The notes beneath the pieces were generated by a model. The model was not told the origin of the DNA. It saw only the letters and a list, made by a program, of their open reading frames with translations, and ran no database searches. 61,512 nucleotides of DNA from assembly GCA_022825945.1 (NCBI GenBank), contig JAJDVS010000034.1, positions 1 through 61,512 on the forward strand, written 5' to 3'. Source of the stretch: Pseudomonadales bacterium (GTDB taxonomy: Bacteria; Pseudomonadota; Gammaproteobacteria; Pseudomonadales; Pseudohongiellaceae). This document shows positions 1-9,598 of this stretch, piece by piece; positions within the stretch are counted from its first letter, which is position 1; every line of letters begins with the position of its first letter. The translations under genes were made by a program, and so were the position numbers.

Positions 1-2
1 AC

Positions 3-1055
3 GAGAGCGGCGACCGGCCGTTTTTCGCCTACATCCCTTTCCAGGCCGTGCATTTTCCCATTCAGGCGCCAAGGGAATATTCAGACAAGTATGCCGGCGT
101 CTACGATGAGGGCTGGACCGTGCTGCGGGAAAAGCGGCGGCGGGCGGCCATTGCCGCCGGGGTGATTCCCGCCGGCTCCGATATGGCGGTTACTCCCGGT
201 ACCCGGGACTGGAACGGGTTGACGGACGAGCAAAAACGTTATGACGCCCGCCGCATGGAAGTCTATGCCGGCATGGTGGACGCGATGGACGCGCACATCG
301 GGCGCCTGATGTCGTACCTGGAAAGTATCGATGAGTACGACAACACGATTTTCCTATTCACCTCGGACAACGGAGGGGCGAGCACAGGCCTGGTGGATTC
401 CAACGGAAATTCCCCGCTCAACGCATGGCTGGAGCAGGAGGGATATCACACGGACTACGAAACCATGGGGGAGAGAGGTTCCTGGATGGCGATTGGCCCG
501 AACAATGCCACGATCGCCAATTCGCCGTTGATTTACTTCAAGTTTCACGCCAACGAAGGCGGTCTGCGGGTGCCGCTGGTGATTTCGGGTCCGGGCGTAA
601 CGCGGCGCGGCGAATTGACCGATGAATTCACGTTTGTGACCGACCTGGCGCCCACTGTTCTCGATCTGGTCGGCATCGAAGATCATCAAGGAAGCTGGAA
701 CGGTGACTCAGTCGAGCCCATTGTCGGTTCGAGCCTGGCTGGTTATCTGGGTGGAAGCGCGGACCGGATCCATCCCCCCTCCGAGCCCATCGGCTACGAA
801 CTGGGCGGCAGCAGCGTCCTGTTCAAGGGCGACTACAAGATCGTGATCAATCGATTCGAACGGAACGAGACCGACTGGCGCATGTACGATATCAAGACGG
901 ACCCGGGCGAGGTGCACGACCTGAAAGACGCGCGGCCGCGGCTATTCGAAGAAATGCTGGCGGACTACGAAGCCTGGGAAGAGGCCAACAACGTGCTGCC
1001 CATGCCCGAGGGCTACAATCGCGGGCGCGCCATTTTCGGAGGCAGCATCAATTAG
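3..1055 (+). CDS. Sulfatase (type I arylsulfatase family), 3' part only
   Basis: The frame is open from the left edge, so the gene begins outside the window. The first visible residues, FFAYIPFQAVHFPIQAP, are typical of the central part of type I sulfatases. SDNGG follows, then FKFHANEGGLRVPLVISGPG and a C-terminal YDIKTDPGEVHDL segment, all standard for the family, which hydrolyses sulfate esters of carbohydrates or other organics. About 350 residues are present against roughly 450-550 in complete members. The missing part would hold the Cys/Ser-x-Pro-x-Arg formylglycine site and any signal peptide, so the subtype and location cannot be judged. It converges with tetR, with only 4 bases between the two stop codons. 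The substrate is not predictable from the fragment. Confidence 0.9.
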   Translation, partial: ESGDRPFFAYIPFQAVHFPIQAPREYSDKYAGVYDEGWTVLREKRRRAAIAAGVIPAGSDMAVTPGTRDWNGLTDEQKRYDARRMEVYAGMVDAMDAHIGRLMSYLESIDEYDNTIFLFTSDNGGASTGLVDSNGNSPLNAWLEQEGYHTDYETMGERGSWMAIGPNNATIANSPLIYFKFHANEGGLRVPLVISGPGVTRRGELTDEFTFVTDLAPTVLDLVGIEDHQGSWNGDSVEPIVGSSLAGYLGGSADRIHPPSEPIGYELGGSSVLFKGDYKIVINRFERNETDWRMYDIKTDPGEVHDLKDARPRLFEEMLADYEAWEEANNVLPMPEGYNRGRAIFGGSIN

Positions 1056-1059
1056 GAGG

Positions 1060-1647
1060 CTACTTTTTCAATGAGCGGATGGCGTGCCTGGCGAGGTTCT
1101 TCAGTTGCCGGGCGCTTTTGCCATTGCGGGAATTGACGCGGATACCGTGCAGGGTGTTGATCAGAACGTCGGCGGCGAGATACTCGTCAACACCCTTCCT
1201 CAGCTTGCCCCTGGCCCTTGCCTCGCGCAGCCGCTCGATCAGCGCTTTGCGCATGCGGTTCAGGGAAGCGCGCAGCAGGCGCTTGATTTCGTCATCGTAA
1301 TTGACGCTGGAACAAAGCGAATTGACCAGCAGGCAGCCGAGATTGCGCTGTCTGGCCGGGGCGTTGATCACGGTCTGATTGAAGAATTCGTTGATGGACT
1401 GCCAGACGCCGAGTTCGGGATTTTTCAGCGAAGCGCCAATCTGCTCGTCAAGCATCCGATCATAATGCCGGATGACGATCTTGAAAAAGGTGTTCTTGTC
1501 GGTGAATGCGTTGTACAGCGTGCCCCGGTTGATGCCGCAGCAGGCGAGCAGCTTGCTGACGGAACTCGCCTCGTAACCTTCGCGCCAGAATTGCTCCAGC
1601 GCGCCGGTTATCACCTCCTCCTCATTGTAGGCAACCGGCTTTGTCAA
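1060..1647 (-). CDS. TetR/AcrR-family transcriptional regulator
   Basis: A 195-residue protein with an N-terminal helix-turn-helix (LEQFWREGYEASSVSKLLACCGINRGTLYNAFTDK, about residues 17-51) and a C-terminal all-helical ligand-binding region, the usual TetR layout and length. No ATG fits. The best start is a TTG at 1647-1645 that overlaps the nitrilase stop as TTGA, suggesting translational coupling; it gives LTKPVAYNEEEV, which matches the usual family N-terminus. A longer open frame upstream is only the shadow of the nitrilase gene. It is the last gene of the mre-yhdP-nit run, an unusual place for a TetR gene, and is convergent with the sulfatase, which is one possible target. The ligand is unknown. 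Confidence 0.85.
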   Translation of the reverse strand: MTKPVAYNEEEVITGALEQFWREGYEASSVSKLLACCGINRGTLYNAFTDKNTFFKIVIRHYDRMLDEQIGASLKNPELGVWQSINEFFNQTVINAPARQRNLGCLLVNSLCSSVNYDDEIKRLLRASLNRMRKALIERLREARARGKLRKGVDEYLAADVLINTLHGIRVNSRNGKSARQLKNLARHAIRSLKK

Positions 1648-2507
1648 GGGACCGCCCAGGCGAGCCGGATATGGTCTTGCAGCGGCATCCTCCGGCGGAT
1701 GTCGCGCAGGCGATGCAGGCGCATTTCCGCCAGGGCCACGCCGGGACCCTTGCCAAGCTCGGCGAGAATTTCGCCCCAGGGGTCGACGATCATGGAATGT
1801 CCCCAGGTCTCCCGGTTCGGGCCATGCCGGCCGCCCTGGGCCGCCGCCACGACATAGCACTGGTTCTCGATGGCCCTGGCGCGCAGCAGGCTTTCCCAGT
1901 GCGCGGCGCCGGTTACTGCGGTAAAGGCCGCGGGAACCGTGATGATCTCGGCGCCGCGGCGGAACAGTTGCCGATAGAGTTCGGGAAAACGCAGGTCGTA
2001 GCAAACGGAAAGACCGAGCCAGCCGAGATCGCACTCGACGCATACCACTTCAGAGCCTGCTTCATAGCTTAGCGATTCAGAATACTGCGCCTGCCGATCT
2101 TCCACCATGACGTCAAACAGATGAATCTTGTCATAACGGGCGATCATCTCGCCAGTCGCGTCATAGGCCAGGCTTGCCGCCCGTACGCGGCCGTCCGCAA
2201 TCCGATAATCGTCTTCCCCCCAGGTTTTGCCGGGCCGCGATGATATGGGCGCCGTACCCCCCACCAGAATCAGGCTATGGCGCCGGGCCTGGTCCGCCAG
2301 AAACTGCTGGATGGGGCTTCCCGGCGCTCCCTGAACTTCGCCGTGATTACGCATGGGTTCGCCTTCCAGGGCGGCGAAAACTTCCGGCAGAAGCACGAAA
2401 TCCGCGCCGCCGGCGGCGGCTTCGGCAATCAGTTCGGCGGCATCGGTGAGATTCTGCCGCACATCCGGCCCGCTGACCATCTGCACCGCGGCGAGTTTGT
2501 GAGTCAT
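1644..2507 (-). CDS. Carbon-nitrogen hydrolase, Nit1/NitFhit type (probable deaminated-glutathione amidase)
   Basis: A 287-residue nitrilase-superfamily protein with the complete catalytic triad: Glu42 (LLPEVF), Lys127 (RYDKIHLFD) and Cys169 (SVCYDLRFPELY). The DLRFPELYR and ENQCYVVAAAQGG segments are those of the Nit1 branch, whose characterised members hydrolyse deaminated glutathione as metabolite repair in the cytosol; the exact substrate here is inferred. The ATG at 2507 was chosen because a GGAGG lies about 11 bases upstream; an earlier in-frame ATG at 2540 overlaps the yhdP stop. In gammaproteobacteria this gene commonly follows yhdP and precedes tldD. Here a TetR gene follows instead, and its probable TTG start overlaps this gene's stop codon. 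Confidence 0.88.
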   Translation of the reverse strand: MTHKLAAVQMVSGPDVRQNLTDAAELIAEAAAGGADFVLLPEVFAALEGEPMRNHGEVQGAPGSPIQQFLADQARRHSLILVGGTAPISSRPGKTWGEDDYRIADGRVRAASLAYDATGEMIARYDKIHLFDVMVEDRQAQYSESLSYEAGSEVVCVECDLGWLGLSVCYDLRFPELYRQLFRRGAEIITVPAAFTAVTGAAHWESLLRARAIENQCYVVAAAQGGRHGPNRETWGHSMIVDPWGEILAELGKGPGVALAEMRLHRLRDIRRRMPLQDHIRLAWAVP

Positions 2508-2532
2508 CTGATGGCAGGCCTCCAGTCCCTGG

Positions 2533-5500
2533 TCAATCATTGCCAGGCGTGCCGAAGGCCTGCTTGAATTCCGGTTCCAGCCCCTCCCAGGGGCCTTCCA
2601 GGATATAGACGGCGCTGGTGAGGCTGTCCACCTGGTCGCCGAAGATCCGGTCGAACAGATAGGCGCCCACCGCGAGGGGCAGATTGCCCGTAATGAGGCC
2701 GATCCAGGGAATATTGTCGCTGACCGGCAGGGTGACGGACAACTCGCCGGCGATGGTCTCATCCCGCAGATTCACCGCGCCGGTGATCTGGTACAGGCTC
2801 GACGGACCGGAAATCATCAGTTCATCCTCGATCTGCGCCAGGCCGTTTTCCATATTGAGGCGGCCGGTGATTTCATCAAAGGCCAGCCCCCGCCGCAGCA
2901 GGTCATCGCTCAATCGCAGCCGGCGCATGATGGCGTCGAAATTGATGATGCTGATCAGCTTGAGCGTGCCGCCGCCCGCGGTGGTTTCGAGAAAGCGGCC
3001 GTTTTCCAGGTGCATGCCGATATTGCCGCTCAAATCCGGGCCGTGGAAGAAGGCCGGCGAGCCGGGCCATTGCAGGTCGGTGGCAAATCGGGCGCTTTCG
3101 CTTTCCAGGCTCGCGGCGTAGCCGCTGTCCAGCAGCACCGCGGCAATATCGTCGGCGATCAACTCGGCGAAGAGCTCCGTGGTGTGATCTTCCCCGTTGT
3201 AGCGCCAGCGCAGCCACGGCCCGGGAGTTTGCGCCGGATCTTCGCCCCTGTTGACCTCAGGCGCGGGGGCGGTGCGCAGGCCGCGAAAATCGAAACCGAG
3301 ATCGGTGAACCCGGCGCCTGCGGCATCCGGCTCCAGGGTAAAGCGCCAGCGCCCCCAGGGAGTTTCGCCGATGCGGATTTCGCCGGCGCTGAACTGCATA
3401 CGCGGCAGGCGTCTTGGATCTACCCGGGCCAGTAGATCGACCCGGGGCTCAGGCTCGGCGACCTCGGATGTTTCCGTCTTGGCCAGGGGCGCGTCTTCGC
3501 CCTTGAAGCGCAGATAGTCGAAATGAGCCCGCAGATAATCATCGGCGGTCAGGGGAATCTCCACACTGCCCTGCACCGAGGCGCCGGACAAGTCCACCCG
3601 GAAACCGCTGGAAATCGGGTCCATCCGTATCGCCACGGTTTCGAGCTGCTGGCCATGGACGTCCACTTCTCCCACGTCCAGCTCCAGCCAGGCGAAGTCC
3701 CCATGGAAACCGCCTGACGCCGGCGAAGCCGCCGTGATATCGGCGAGCAATCCGGTCCAGTCTTCCAGTGCGAGACGCTCCAGGCTGCCGGTAACCATCA
3801 GGCCGCTGCTTGCTTCCGCCTCTACCCGACGGCCTCCGGCATTGCCCAGACGCAGCCATCCCTGGCGGATTCCCGCCTCCGCAAGACTCAGGTCAAAGCG
3901 CAATTCGCCGCCAAGTGCGCCAACCATGCGCTGTTCGCCGCCGAGCTGATCGATTTGCAGGAACAGGGGCAGCGCCTCGCCAGCCTGTTTGGAGAAGGGC
4001 TCGGGCAAATCGAGAAACAGGCCCGCCAGATCGGAGGCCAGCCGCAGGGAAGCGGCGCCGCCGGCGCCCTGGTCGAGATAAAGTTCGGCGGCATAGAGAA
4101 ACGAGCCCCGGGCATTTTCCAGCAGGCCCTTGACCAGCCCGCTCTGGCGCGGCCATTGCAGCAGGTCGCGCCGCTCCGCCCTGCCCCGGGCAACGACAGC
4201 GATCCGCCCGATTTCCCCTGCTTCGCCCCGGCTGGAAAGTTCGATGCCGGCGTCGCCGCCGAACATTTCGGCTGTGAACTCGCCCTTTTCGATGCCAGTG
4301 CGGGTATCGAAAACGAGTTCGCCATCGACTCCGGAGAGATCCAGCTCGTACTGGGACACCCACAACCCGCCACCACTCAAATCGAGGGAGAGCCGGATGT
4401 CGGTTTCCGCTTCAGCGCCGCCCAGGGGCATCAGCACATCGAAACCGCCTTGCAACTCGCCGCTTGCGCGCCAGCCGGCCAGCGCGCCGCGCAGGCCGGG
4501 CGCGGCGGGAATGGCTTGCAGCCAGGCAAGGCCGTCGGCTGCCGTGGCGCTTCCCTCGCCGGAGACGGCAAGCAGGCTGACTCCCGAATCGTCGGTGCGC
4601 AACTCGCCGCGAATCACCGGAGCTTCCAGCCCCCGGCTGCTGCCTTCTTCCATGAAGATCTCGATTTCGCTGTCATTGCTGTGCACCAGGGCGCGGCGGC
4701 TGTGCAATTCCGGCCATTGTGGATCGAAGCGCAGCATCCCGTCGCGCCATTGAAAGAAGCTCTGGAAAGTCTTCCCGAGCCGGTCCGACCCCTGGGTGGT
4801 AATGCCCCGGAATATCCCGCCGCTATTGTGCAGGCTGCCTCCGGCGATGGCCTCTTCCAGAAACTCCATGCCGCCGCGCAGGCCATCGCGAATCGACGGC
4901 CCGTCGGGCAGAAAGGGCGCGCTGGCGGCGGCGTCCATTTGCAGCACCCCCACCAGAAGATCGAGTTCGCTTTCGCGTTCCCCCCCCCTGGGCTGGTCGA
5001 GCCGGGAATGGAAGCGAACCCGGCTTTCCACGCCGCCGCCGCTTCCCGCAAGCACACTGCTGCCAATTCGTAGCGCCGCGCCCTGGCTGTAATCGAGATC
5101 GAAACTCATCCGACCGTTCATTTGGTCATAGGCCCAGGTGTCGTTGTACACGCTGGGGATATTGATGGTGAAGTCGATGGTGTCGAACTCAATCAGGCCG
5201 GAAGCGCGGCGGGCGTCAAGGTCGGCGGTCACTTCCAGATAGCCGTCGAGGCCCGATACGGCGGGCGCATTGCCCAGTGAGGCGAAGGCGCTTCGGCCCA
5301 GATTTGCCTTGACCCGCAACTCACCGCCATTCCGCCCCAATGGCGCATGGAGGCTGAGATTTTCCAGCGTACCGACGGGGCGCAATTGATCGAGTGCATC
5401 CCGGGCGGTGTCGGGAAGCCAATCCAGGGATGCCGCCAGTTCGCCCAGCATGGCAAGGTCCACCCGGTCGGCGCGCAGGGCCAGGGACATTTCCGGCTGA

Positions 5501-6543
5501 TGGGCCAGATAGAGGTTTGCGGGCTGCCAGCGTTCGCCTTGGTAATCAAAGACAATATCCGCAAGGGCATAATGGGTGATGTCTGCTTCCCGGCGAATCT
5601 TCACCGCGCCGGAAAGCGAGTTCAGCGCGGTCAGCCCGCCATTGCCACCGCCCAGGGCCAGCTCCTCCGCAGTAACGGTGGAGACAATCCGGCTGGGCTC
5701 GCCATCGCTGAAATCCACCCAGACATCGCCGCCGCCGTGGAAGGCTTCCAGGCCAATACCGGCCACCTCCTGGCCACTGAAGAGGTAGGAATAATCCGCC
5801 TGGGGGACGGCAAGGTGCAGGCTGCCGTCGATAACCGAAAGATTGCCGCCGCGCACCTCCAGAGAAAGCGCAAGCGGCCTACCCTGCCCTTGCGGGAATA
5901 CATCCACGTGCAGAAAATGATTGCCGTCGCGGTTCTGGATTCTGGCGGCACCGTCAATGAAGCGCAGTTCTTCGCCGGTCCGGGTGCGCACGTTGAGCAC
6001 TACCTCGCGCAAGTCAAGCTGGGCCACATCGAGAAAGGCGCGGTATAAGGTATCGGGATCGATGCCGGCACCGGCTGGCATGGCGATATCCCCGAGCAGC
6101 CAGCCGCCGTCGCTGGTCTGGGCGAGTTCCAGTTCCAGGCGCTCCACCACAAACTCTTCCAGCACCCAGCGGCGCTGCAGGATGCTTCGGGCCATGTTCA
6201 CCACAACCCGGCCGCGATCAAACATCAGGGCGCGGCCTTGCGCTTCGGGCAAGTCGGCGCCCGGGTCCACCTGCATCGACAATCCGTTGACCTCGATGAC
6301 AGGATTGAATCCGCTGAATCCGCCACTGAGGGATTCCACTTGCACCGGCACGCCGGTAATGGCGTGGATCTGGTTTTCGAAGAAGCCGGAATAGCCGGCG
6401 ATGGCGGGCATGAATTGTCTGCCCACGCTGACATAGGCCGCGAGCAGGACCACGGTGAGCAGCAGGACGAGGCCGAAATGACGCCGCAGCCTGCCCAGCA
6501 TCGGCCGAGGTTCACGCTCGGGTCTGGCTTGCTGTTGCGTCAT
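2533..6543 (-). CDS. yhdP: YhdP-family AsmA-like phospholipid transport protein
   Basis: A 1336-residue protein, close to E. coli YhdP (about 1270). One N-terminal membrane segment (FGLVLLLTVVLLAAYVSVG, around residues 22-40) anchors a very long periplasmic region of repeated short beta-strand stretches, and the last 200 residues (FDEITGRLNMENGLAQIEDELMISGPSS and SVTLPVSDNIPWIGLITGNLPLAVGAYLFDRIFGDQVDSL) are the conserved AsmA-like C-terminus. YhdP, with TamB and YdbH, is thought to bridge inner and outer membranes and carry phospholipids outward. The start ATG at 6543 overlaps the mreD stop (TGATG), which rejects a longer frame that reads through mreD in the wrong register. In relatives rng (and often maf) sits between mreD and yhdP; both are absent here. 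Confidence 0.9.
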   Translation of the reverse strand: MTQQQARPEREPRPMLGRLRRHFGLVLLLTVVLLAAYVSVGRQFMPAIAGYSGFFENQIHAITGVPVQVESLSGGFSGFNPVIEVNGLSMQVDPGADLPEAQGRALMFDRGRVVVNMARSILQRRWVLEEFVVERLELELAQTSDGGWLLGDIAMPAGAGIDPDTLYRAFLDVAQLDLREVVLNVRTRTGEELRFIDGAARIQNRDGNHFLHVDVFPQGQGRPLALSLEVRGGNLSVIDGSLHLAVPQADYSYLFSGQEVAGIGLEAFHGGGDVWVDFSDGEPSRIVSTVTAEELALGGGNGGLTALNSLSGAVKIRREADITHYALADIVFDYQGERWQPANLYLAHQPEMSLALRADRVDLAMLGELAASLDWLPDTARDALDQLRPVGTLENLSLHAPLGRNGGELRVKANLGRSAFASLGNAPAVSGLDGYLEVTADLDARRASGLIEFDTIDFTINIPSVYNDTWAYDQMNGRMSFDLDYSQGAALRIGSSVLAGSGGGVESRVRFHSRLDQPRGGERESELDLLVGVLQMDAAASAPFLPDGPSIRDGLRGGMEFLEEAIAGGSLHNSGGIFRGITTQGSDRLGKTFQSFFQWRDGMLRFDPQWPELHSRRALVHSNDSEIEIFMEEGSSRGLEAPVIRGELRTDDSGVSLLAVSGEGSATAADGLAWLQAIPAAPGLRGALAGWRASGELQGGFDVLMPLGGAEAETDIRLSLDLSGGGLWVSQYELDLSGVDGELVFDTRTGIEKGEFTAEMFGGDAGIELSSRGEAGEIGRIAVVARGRAERRDLLQWPRQSGLVKGLLENARGSFLYAAELYLDQGAGGAASLRLASDLAGLFLDLPEPFSKQAGEALPLFLQIDQLGGEQRMVGALGGELRFDLSLAEAGIRQGWLRLGNAGGRRVEAEASSGLMVTGSLERLALEDWTGLLADITAASPASGGFHGDFAWLELDVGEVDVHGQQLETVAIRMDPISSGFRVDLSGASVQGSVEIPLTADDYLRAHFDYLRFKGEDAPLAKTETSEVAEPEPRVDLLARVDPRRLPRMQFSAGEIRIGETPWGRWRFTLEPDAAGAGFTDLGFDFRGLRTAPAPEVNRGEDPAQTPGPWLRWRYNGEDHTTELFAELIADDIAAVLLDSGYAASLESESARFATDLQWPGSPAFFHGPDLSGNIGMHLENGRFLETTAGGGTLKLISIINFDAIMRRLRLSDDLLRRGLAFDEITGRLNMENGLAQIEDELMISGPSSLYQITGAVNLRDETIAGELSVTLPVSDNIPWIGLITGNLPLAVGAYLFDRIFGDQVDSLTSAVYILEGPWEGLEPEFKQAFGTPGND

Positions 6544-7031
6544 CAGTTCAGGTCGAGCGAGCGGGCCAGACCGCCAAGCAGCAGCCAGGCCAGTGGCCAG
6601 AGCAGGGCGCTGCTCATGGCCGGCGCGAGGTAAATCATGCTCGCCCCCCGGGGCAGGTCGAACAGGATTTGCAGCCATTGCAACAGCAACAGTTGCAGGC
6701 CGATGATGACCAGCAGGACGCTCGCCTGCTGGAGAACCGTATAGAGCCGCAGCCGCAGCCGCAGCCGCAGGGTGAGATAGGCCACCAGCGCCAGCCCCAG
6801 GGCATGCAGGCCGAACAGCGAGCCGGTAAGCGCGTCCACCATGATGCCCACCAGCCAGGCAACACCGACGCCCACTCGCTCGGGATGGTTGATCACCCAA
6901 TAGACCAGCACCAGGGCGACCCACTCCGGGCGGTAGTACAGCGCCCATTCCGGCACCGGCACAATCGCCAGCAGGGCCGCTGCGATGAAAGTCAGGGCGA
7001 TGAGGCTGTTGAGCAGCGCGGGGCTGGCCAT
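6543..7031 (-). CDS. mreD: Rod shape-determining protein MreD
   Basis: A 162-residue, very hydrophobic protein with about five membrane segments, matching the normal MreD size. The motif region YRPEWVALVLVYWVI followed by VAWLVGIMVDALTGSLFGLHALGLALVAYL is characteristic. MreD belongs to the elongasome (MreBCD-RodA-PBP2), which directs lateral wall synthesis at the inner membrane. The ATG at 7031 lies 10 bases after the mreC stop; a longer frame starting at 7100 would overlap mreC. An arginine/leucine repeat (RLRLRLRLRLY) forms a cytoplasmic loop. The stop overlaps the yhdP start, so the two are probably translationally coupled. Confidence 0.92.
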   Translation of the reverse strand: MASPALLNSLIALTFIAAALLAIVPVPEWALYYRPEWVALVLVYWVINHPERVGVGVAWLVGIMVDALTGSLFGLHALGLALVAYLTLRLRLRLRLYTVLQQASVLLVIIGLQLLLLQWLQILFDLPRGASMIYLAPAMSSALLWPLAWLLLGGLARSLDLN

Positions 7032-7041
7032 CGGCGGAGAC

Positions 7042-7890
7042 TCAGTTGGCGGAATTGACCGACACCAGACTGGATTCTTCTTCAATGCCGGCGGCGTCAT
7101 TCACCGCCGCCGCGTAATCCGGATGGGTCGCGTCGAGCACAAGCATGACATGGCGCGTGCTGGAAAACTGCGCCTTGGGCCTGGCCTTGATATTGGCGTA
7201 TGGCTGGCCCGGGCTGCGGGATACGCTGATGATTTCCGCCACGGGATAGTTCTTGGGGTAGATCAGGCCCATTCCCGAACTGATCAGGGTATCGCCGACT
7301 TCCATATCCTGGGTCGGAATGACGAACTCAAGATCAAGCTCGGTGCCGCTGCGCTGGCTGCCCCTGGCCAAGGCGCGCTCGCCATTGCGGCTGACTTCCA
7401 CCGGCGTGACGTGATTGGCGTCGGTAATCAGCAGGACCCAGCTTGCAAAAGGCATGACCTGCACGACCTGGCCCATGAGGCCATTGGCTTCCAGCACCGC
7501 CTGACCCTCGAACACGCCATCGCGGCTGCCCTTGTTGATCAGGATGCGGCGCGAGTACGGGTCCGGGGAAACATTGATGATTTCCGCCGGCAGCACCTCC
7601 TGCTCCAGCAGCGCCGAGGCATTCTGCAGGGCCAGCAGGCGGTTGTTTTCCACGCTGAGGCTTTCGGCGAGCAGCAGCCGCTGCCGGGAAAGCAGCAATT
7701 CCTCCCGCAGCCTGGCGTTTTCCTCGATCAGGTCGGCCCGGTTGACGAAAATATCGTTGAATGAACTGCCGATACGGGCCGGCGTGTCTGCCAGCCAGTG
7801 AAAAGGGGCCGCGGCCACGCCCAGCGCCTGGCGGGCATGTTCCATGTAGCCGAAGCGCTGATCGGCAATCATCAACAGTATGGAAACCAC
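7042..7890 (-). CDS. mreC: Rod shape-determining protein MreC
   Basis: MreC is a bitopic inner-membrane protein with a periplasmic coiled coil and paired beta-barrels that scaffolds the elongation wall machinery. The protein shows a hydrophobic anchor at its N-terminus (VVSILLMIADQRFG), a coiled coil (RADLIEENARLREELLLSRQRLLLAESL) and the signature NVSPDPYSRRILINKGSRDGVFEGQAV, then LISSGMGLIYPKNYPVAEI. The coordinates use the first standard start, a GTG at 7890. That start would cut the membrane anchor in half: in-frame codons continue upstream to a stop at 7971-7969 and encode ETAAFARNPGQEYRIILFT, which fits normal MreC N-termini. No ATG, GTG or TTG lies in that stretch, but an ATC at 7950-7948 follows a purine-rich GAGAGG. 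The true start is therefore uncertain. Confidence 0.9.
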   Translation of the reverse strand: MVSILLMIADQRFGYMEHARQALGVAAAPFHWLADTPARIGSSFNDIFVNRADLIEENARLREELLLSRQRLLLAESLSVENNRLLALQNASALLEQEVLPAEIINVSPDPYSRRILINKGSRDGVFEGQAVLEANGLMGQVVQVMPFASWVLLITDANHVTPVEVSRNGERALARGSQRSGTELDLEFVIPTQDMEVGDTLISSGMGLIYPKNYPVAEIISVSRSPGQPYANIKARPKAQFSSTRHVMLVLDATHPDYAAAVNDAAGIEEESSLVSVNSAN

Positions 7891-8039
7891 GGTAAACAGG
7901 ATGATTCGGTATTCCTGCCCGGGGTTTCTTGCAAAAGCGGCAGTCTCGATCTCGGCAGCCCTCTCGCCTCAAAGCAACGAGGCTTGCAACAGACTTATCT
8001 GCCCCAGTCTAATGCCTTGACGGTCGTAATCACAAGGTC

Positions 8040-9203
<1,164 letters not shown>

Positions 9204-9212
9204 TCATGACAG

Positions 9213-9239
9213 TGAAAAATTCCAGGCGGGAATTTTTCA
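9213..9239. repeat. Perfect 11-bp hairpin TGAAAAATTCC/GGAATTTTTCA between mreB and gatC
   Basis: TGAAAAATTCC (9213-9223), loop AGGCG, then GGAATTTTTCA (9229-9239). The arms are perfectly complementary, and A/T runs on both sides would let it act as a factor-independent terminator in either direction, yet it lies between divergent promoters rather than behind a gene. A sister hairpin with nearly the same arms (TGAAAAACTCC) follows the gatB operon at 12861, so this may be a dispersed repeat family. Confidence 0.7.
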
Positions 9240-9251
9240 GGGAATTCCAAG

Positions 9252-9257
9252 TATAAT
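9252..9257 (+). promoter_or_regulatory. Probable -10 element for the gatCAB operon
   Basis: A consensus TATAAT lies 41 bases before the proposed gatC start. No good -35 hexamer is seen at 16-18 bases upstream, where the arm of the hairpin at 9213-9239 sits, so the -35 assignment is open. Confidence 0.45.
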
Positions 9258-9297
9258 CGCCGCTTCCCGCAGCCGCGACGCCATTCTTCCACAGCCA

Positions 9298-9579
9298 TTG
9301 GACACGCCGGAAATCGACAAGATCGCCACTCTCGCCAGGCTGCGGGTCAGCCCCGGTGAAGCCGGTGAGGTGGCGGCGAGAATCAGCGAAATTCTCGGCC
9401 TGATCGACCAGATGCAGGCGGTGGACACCGAAGGGGTCGAGCCGCTGGCGCATCCGCTGGACGCGGTGCAGCGCCTGCGCGCCGACGAAGTCAGCGAAAC
9501 CGACCGCAGGGAAGAACTGCTGGCGCTGGCGCCCGCGAGCCGGGACGGCCTGTTTCTCGTTCCCAAAGTCATCGAATAG
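9298..9579 (+). CDS. gatC: Aspartyl/glutamyl-tRNA amidotransferase subunit C
   Basis: A 93-residue protein of normal GatC size. It begins [63 protein letters not shown], the conserved GatC sequence that wraps between GatA and GatB and stabilises the complex. The start is a TTG at 9298 (read as Met); the frame continues upstream without homology and there is no nearer ATG. No clear Shine-Dalgarno is visible. It is the first gene of gatC-gatA-gatB, which converts Glu-tRNA(Gln) to Gln-tRNA(Gln), and/or Asp-tRNA(Asn) to Asn-tRNA(Asn), in the cytoplasm. Confidence 0.9.
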   Translation: MDTPEIDKIATLARLRVSPGEAGEVAARISEILGLIDQMQAVDTEGVEPLAHPLDAVQRLRADEVSETDRREELLALAPASRDGLFLVPKVIE

Positions 9580-9598
9580 CGCAGCCGGCGAGTTTCCG

